From PALSA-612 sp963791225 (GTDB taxonomy: Bacteria; Actinomycetota; Thermoleophilia; Gaiellales; Gaiellaceae), in contig CAWBRV010000008.1 of assembly GCA_963791225.1 (NCBI GenBank), positions 930,001 through 994,000 on the forward strand: a stretch of DNA of 64,000 bases, written 5' to 3'. Positions within the stretch are counted from its first letter, which is position 1. Each line of letters begins with the position of its first letter. A model generated the notes under the pieces. It did no database searches, had not been told where the DNA came from, and worked only from the letters and a program-made list of their open reading frames with translations. The translations under genes were made by a program, and so were the position numbers. Of the stretch, positions 61,149 through 64,000 are shown piece after piece.

Positions 61149-62078
61149 TTGTCCCGTCGAACTGAACCCACGCCCAGGCGTCTGAGTAAAGCCTTCATCA
61201 CGGGCGGCGTCTTGCTCGTGACCCTGACGGTCGCCGCCGCCGCGACGGCCGCGAGCGGCTCCTCGCCGCGGCGCGTCCTGTTCGACGACTTCTCCTACGC
61301 AAGCGCGGCGCAGCTTGCGCCGCACGGCTGGGTCGTGCGCACGAAGCCGGGCTGGCCCGGCGTGCCGGGCGCGACCTGGCGTGCGGCGAACGTCTCGTTC
61401 CACACGGGGCTGCTGCGGATGACCTCCACGACGAACGGCACCTATGCGGGCACGACGCAGACGCAGGTCTGCCAGCAGCGCAAGTTTCGCGAGGGCACGT
61501 ACGGCTCACGTGTCCGGTTCCGCAATGCGCCCGTCGCCGGTCCAGCCGGGGACCAGCCGGTGGAGAGCTTCTACGCGATCAGTCCGCTGAAGAAGCCGCT
61601 CGACCCGGACTACAGCGAGATCGACTTCGAGTACCTGCCGCGCGGCGGCTGGGGCCTGCCGCAGAGCGTCGGCTACGCGGCGTGGGAGACCTACAGCCCC
61701 GAGCCGCACTGGATCGCGGTCAGCTGGGCGCATCGCGAGAACAGGAGCCTGAACGGCTGGCACACCCTCGTCCTGCAGGTCGCCCACGGCACCATGACCT
61801 TCTACGTCGACGGTCGGCAGGTGGCGCAACACGGGGGCCGCTACTACCCCGAGGTGCCGATGTCGATCAACTACAACCTCTGGTTCATCCCGGCCGGGCT
61901 GGCGAAGACGCACGCGCTGCGCTCGTACTCGGAGGACGTGGACTGGGTCTACCACGCCGCCGGCGCCGTCCTCTCACCCGCAGAGGTGACCGCCGCCGTG
62001 ACCGCCATGAGGCGCAACGACGTGTCCTTCCGCGACACGGTGCCGGCCTCGGGCCTCGCCTCGCCCTGCAACCTCTGA
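61149..62078 (+). CDS. Secreted glycoside hydrolase family 16-like protein
   Basis: About 309 residues from TTG 61149 (a GTG at 61071 would add 26 residues and lies in a hairpin). An N-terminal basic region and a hydrophobic stretch (AFITGGVLLVTLTVAAAATAAS) form the export signal. The jelly-roll domain has YSEIDFEYLP, which fits the GH16 active-site pattern ExDxxE, preceded by REGTYGSRVRF and followed by WHTLVLQVAHGTMTFYVDGRQV. GH16 enzymes cut beta-glucans, laminarin or agar-type polymers; here a glucan is most likely. Sequence after residue 270 is unusual, and the second Glu is kept. Confidence 0.78.
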   Translation: MSRRTEPTPRRLSKAFITGGVLLVTLTVAAAATAASGSSPRRVLFDDFSYASAAQLAPHGWVVRTKPGWPGVPGATWRAANVSFHTGLLRMTSTTNGTYAGTTQTQVCQQRKFREGTYGSRVRFRNAPVAGPAGDQPVESFYAISPLKKPLDPDYSEIDFEYLPRGGWGLPQSVGYAAWETYSPEPHWIAVSWAHRENRSLNGWHTLVLQVAHGTMTFYVDGRQVAQHGGRYYPEVPMSINYNLWFIPAGLAKTHALRSYSEDVDWVYHAAGAVLSPAEVTAAVTAMRRNDVSFRDTVPASGLASPCNL

Positions 62079-62123
62079 CGCGGATGTTGCGCGGGCGCTC
62101 CGCGTGTGAGATGAATCCGCACG

Positions 62124-62801
62124 ATGAGTGAGCCCGCCGGCACTCCGAAGGCGCTGAGGAGCATCCCGCTCCTGCGCTGGTCGGGCCTCGGCGGCATCCT
62201 CTACGTCGTCCTGTTCGTGATCGGCACGGTCCTGGCCCAGCACGGGCAGCCCGATTCGGACGCGCCGCCGGCGACGGTGATGAAGTACTTCGCGTCGGGG
62301 AGTCACCGCGACCGGATCGCGCTCGGCTGGTTCCTCGTCGTGCTCGGCGTCTTCTTCTTTCTCTGGTTCCTGGCGGCCCTGCGCCAGGCCGTGCGGCGCC
62401 TCGCCGGCGACGGCGTGCTCGCCATGGTGGCGACGGTCGGCGGCGCCGTCTACGCCGCGCTCACCCTCGCCGCCTTCAGCGTCGACGCCGGCGTCAAGAC
62501 GATGAGCGACGACACCTACCAGCACACCGTCTACCCGGAGCTGATCCACGCTGCGAACGACACCTGGTGGGTCCTGCACTCGGCCGGCGGCGCCGGTGCC
62601 GGGGCGATGATGGTCGCCGCGTCGCTCGCGCTCCTCGCGTCGCCGCGGGCGCCGAGCTGGCTGGCCTGGCTGGGCGTGATCGCGGGCATCTCCGCCCTCG
62701 CGTCGGTCTTCTTCGTCCCCTGGTTCGTGATCGCGGTCTGGCTCGTCGTCGCGAGCGTCCTCGTCCTGCGAGCGCACGTGGAGGACGACCCGACCTTCTA
62801 G
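62124..62801 (+). CDS. Integral membrane protein of unknown function
   Basis: 225 residues with about five to six hydrophobic segments (ILYVVLFVIGTVLA, LGWFLVVLGVFFFLWFLAAL, VLAMVATVGGAVYAALTLAAF, GGAGAGAMMVAASLALLA, WLAWLGVIAGISALASVFFVPWFVIAVWLVVASVLVL). The loop between the first two has ATVMKYFASGSHRDRIALG. Such an arrangement resembles uncharacterised DUF4386-like membrane proteins, but I cannot name the family. ATG at 62124. Confidence 0.78.
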   Translation: MSEPAGTPKALRSIPLLRWSGLGGILYVVLFVIGTVLAQHGQPDSDAPPATVMKYFASGSHRDRIALGWFLVVLGVFFFLWFLAALRQAVRRLAGDGVLAMVATVGGAVYAALTLAAFSVDAGVKTMSDDTYQHTVYPELIHAANDTWWVLHSAGGAGAGAMMVAASLALLASPRAPSWLAWLGVIAGISALASVFFVPWFVIAVWLVVASVLVLRAHVEDDPTF

Positions 62802-62829
62802 CCCCGGCAGGGACTATCCTCGGCACCTC

Positions 62830-63858
62830 GTGCTGAGCTTCGGCGTCACGGTCTTGCCCGATCCGCCCGCGAGCCGCCTCGTCGAGCTGCTCCAGCTCGC
62901 CGAGCAGAACGGGTTCGAGTACGGCTGGACGTACGACTCCCACATCCTCTGGCAGGAGCCGTATCCGCTCCTGACGATGTCGGCGCTCGCGACCTCGAAG
63001 ATCCACCTCGGCCTGAACGTGACCAACCCGGGCACGCGCGAGCCGACCGTGACCGCGAGCGCGTTCGCGACGCTGCAGGACCTCTCCGGCGGCCGGATGA
63101 TCATGGGCATCGGCCGCGGCGACTCGGCCCGCCGGACGATCGGCCTGCAGCCGGTGAAGGTGGCGGAGTTCGAGCAGTCCGTGACGGCGATCCGAGCCCT
63201 CATGCGCGGCGAGCAGGTGCACTGGAACGACACCGATATCGAGCTCACGTGGATGGGCGGGCTGCCGCAGCCGCTCTCGCCCGTGCCCGTCTACGTCGCC
63301 GGCTATGGGCCGAAGGTGCTCGCGATCGCGGGTCGTTGCGCGGACGGTGTGATCATCCAGCTCGCCGACCCGGAGATCGTCGAGTGGATCGTCGGCCAGG
63401 TGCGCGCCGCGGCCGAGGAGGCAGGGCGCGACCCGGCGGAGTTGAAGGTGATGGCCTGCGCTCCCGCGCACGTGTCCGAGGACGTCGCGGCTGCCTGCGA
63501 GCAGGTGCGCTGGTTCCCGGCGATGGTCTCGAACCACGTGTTCGACCTGCTGTCCAAGTACGACAAGTCCGCGCTGCCCGCGTCGCTCACGGACTACGTC
63601 GAGCGCATGAAGCGCGAGTCGTACGACTACTCGGAGCACAGCCGGGTCGGCGCGACCCACGGCGAGCAGGTGACCGACGAGACGTGCGAGCGCTTCTGCG
63701 TGCTCGGCACCGCCGAGCAGCACGTCGAGAAGCTGCGGCGGCTCGAAGCGGCGGGCGTCGACCAGTGGAACATCTACCTCATGACGTCCGGTCAGGAGGA
63801 GACGCTGGCCGCGTACGGCGAGGAGATCATCCCGCGATTCCGCGCCGCGGCCGCTTAG
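62830..63858 (+). CDS. Luciferase-like (LLM class, F420-type) oxidoreductase
   Basis: 342 residues: FGVTVLPDPPASRLVELLQLAEQNGFEYGWTYDSH, LGLNVTNPGTREPTVTAS, GRMIMGIGRGDSARRTIGL, then VPVYVAGYGPKVLAIAGRCADGVIIQLADPEIVEW and the C-terminal VLGTAEQHVEKLRRLEAAGVDQ. The GIGRGDSA loop and length point to F420-dependent enzymes; the pattern is akin to TIGR03842-type proteins. GTG start at 62830. It is a paralogue of the gene at 38889. Confidence 0.86.
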   Translation: MLSFGVTVLPDPPASRLVELLQLAEQNGFEYGWTYDSHILWQEPYPLLTMSALATSKIHLGLNVTNPGTREPTVTASAFATLQDLSGGRMIMGIGRGDSARRTIGLQPVKVAEFEQSVTAIRALMRGEQVHWNDTDIELTWMGGLPQPLSPVPVYVAGYGPKVLAIAGRCADGVIIQLADPEIVEWIVGQVRAAAEEAGRDPAELKVMACAPAHVSEDVAAACEQVRWFPAMVSNHVFDLLSKYDKSALPASLTDYVERMKRESYDYSEHSRVGATHGEQVTDETCERFCVLGTAEQHVEKLRRLEAAGVDQWNIYLMTSGQEETLAAYGEEIIPRFRAAAA

Positions 63859-64000
63859 CTCTCGGAGTCCTCGTTGTCTCCCTCGCCGTCGCGGCGGCGG
63901 CGACTGCTGCCCTGCAACACAGTGTTGCAGGGCAGGCCGCGGTGACGGGTTGGCTCACCTTCGGCGGCGGCACCGGCCGGCCGGGCGCGACCACCGCGTC
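63837..64000 (+). CDS. Start of a secreted protein, possibly PQQ/beta-propeller type, cut by the window edge
   Basis: An open frame runs to the edge (about 54 codons from 63837) and encodes PRRGRLALGVLVVSLAVAAAATA, a clear signal peptide, then LQHSVAGQAAVTGWLTFGGGTGRPGATTA. The WxTFGG..xRxG part resembles the first blade of PQQ-like beta-propellers. No ATG, GTG or TTG is found in frame at a fitting place; an ATT at 63837, following GAGGAG by about 11 bases, is the best candidate. A frameshift or an upstream start within the preceding gene is possible. It contains the palindrome at 63907. Confidence 0.5.
   Translation, partial: MPRRGRLALGVLVVSLAVAAAATAALQHSVAGQAAVTGWLTFGGGTGRPGATTA
63907..63935. 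repeat. 29-base perfect palindrome containing GCAACACAGTGTTGC, copy 2
   Basis: Arms of 14 bases (CTGCCCTGCAACAC and its complement) flank a central A at 63921. The inner 15 bases are identical to the palindrome at 16882-16896, in the same orientation. It lies just after the signal-peptide codons of the truncated secreted protein. Confidence 0.8.

Overview
The window is GC-rich bacterial DNA with densely packed genes, many GTG and TTG starts, and ATGA/GTGA stop-start overlaps. Coenzyme-F420-type luciferase-like enzymes, a G1 (eqolisin) peptidase, ETF-to-quinone electron transfer and the general codon style suggest an actinomycete-grade organism, most plausibly Actinomycetota of the class Thermoleophilia. 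That placement is inference; no marker gene is present. I see no tRNA, rRNA, CRISPR array, phage or insertion sequence, and no stretch above 300 bases without a gene. The longest gap is about 207 bases, at 55707-55913.

Region 1 (1-3415): a truncated secreted protein, an acetamidase/formamidase coupled to a GAF protein, a TMEM175-type channel and a 3-hydroxyisobutyrate dehydrogenase-like enzyme.

Region 2 (3376-12618) is the centre of interest. One minus-strand operon reads iclR, corrinoid protein, pterin methyltransferase, RACo-type corrinoid activator, DUF1638, MttB-family methyltransferase (no pyrrolysine), aldehyde dehydrogenase, choline dehydrogenase. It looks like a complete choline to glycine betaine to dimethylglycine pathway with its own regulator and a perfect inverted-repeat operator.

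Region 3 (13677-31297 and on) continues the theme. A dimethylglycine/sarcosine dehydrogenase is followed by etfB, etfA and a membrane Fe-S ETF:menaquinone reductase. Divergent from it lies a ProV, ProW-ProW fusion, ProX betaine importer. Then come a homocysteine methyltransferase, an enolase-superfamily enzyme resembling hydroxyproline-betaine epimerase, an HAD phosphatase, an EamA exporter, a glycerophosphodiesterase and a PotABCD-like ABC importer, followed by a PHP phosphoesterase and glycerol-3-phosphate dehydrogenase.

Region 4 (35015-48080): a fused HyuA-HyuB N-methylhydantoinase that is badly frameshifted as assembled, N-carbamoylsarcosine amidase, a second dimethylglycine/sarcosine dehydrogenase and a DadA-like oxidase. 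This is a plausible N-methylhydantoin to sarcosine to glycine branch. Isochorismatase, luciferase-like, NUDIX, RidA and SDR genes are interspersed.

At 48100-48834 lies a probable undescribed selenoprotein: a glutaredoxin-like plus DinB-like protein whose first active-site cysteine is an in-frame TGA, followed at once by a well-formed SECIS-like two-tier hairpin.

Region 5 (48844-64000): an M20 carbamoylase, a secreted collagen-like protein, then an amino-sugar recycling locus (NagZ, sugar ABC importer, GntR/HutC regulator, MsmK-type ATPase, MurQ, NagA, SIS-type glucosamine-6-phosphate deaminase) with DasR-type TGGT-N4-ACCA operators at its promoters. The window ends with a GH16-like secreted protein, a membrane protein, a luciferase-like oxidoreductase and the start of a secreted PQQ/beta-propeller-like protein.
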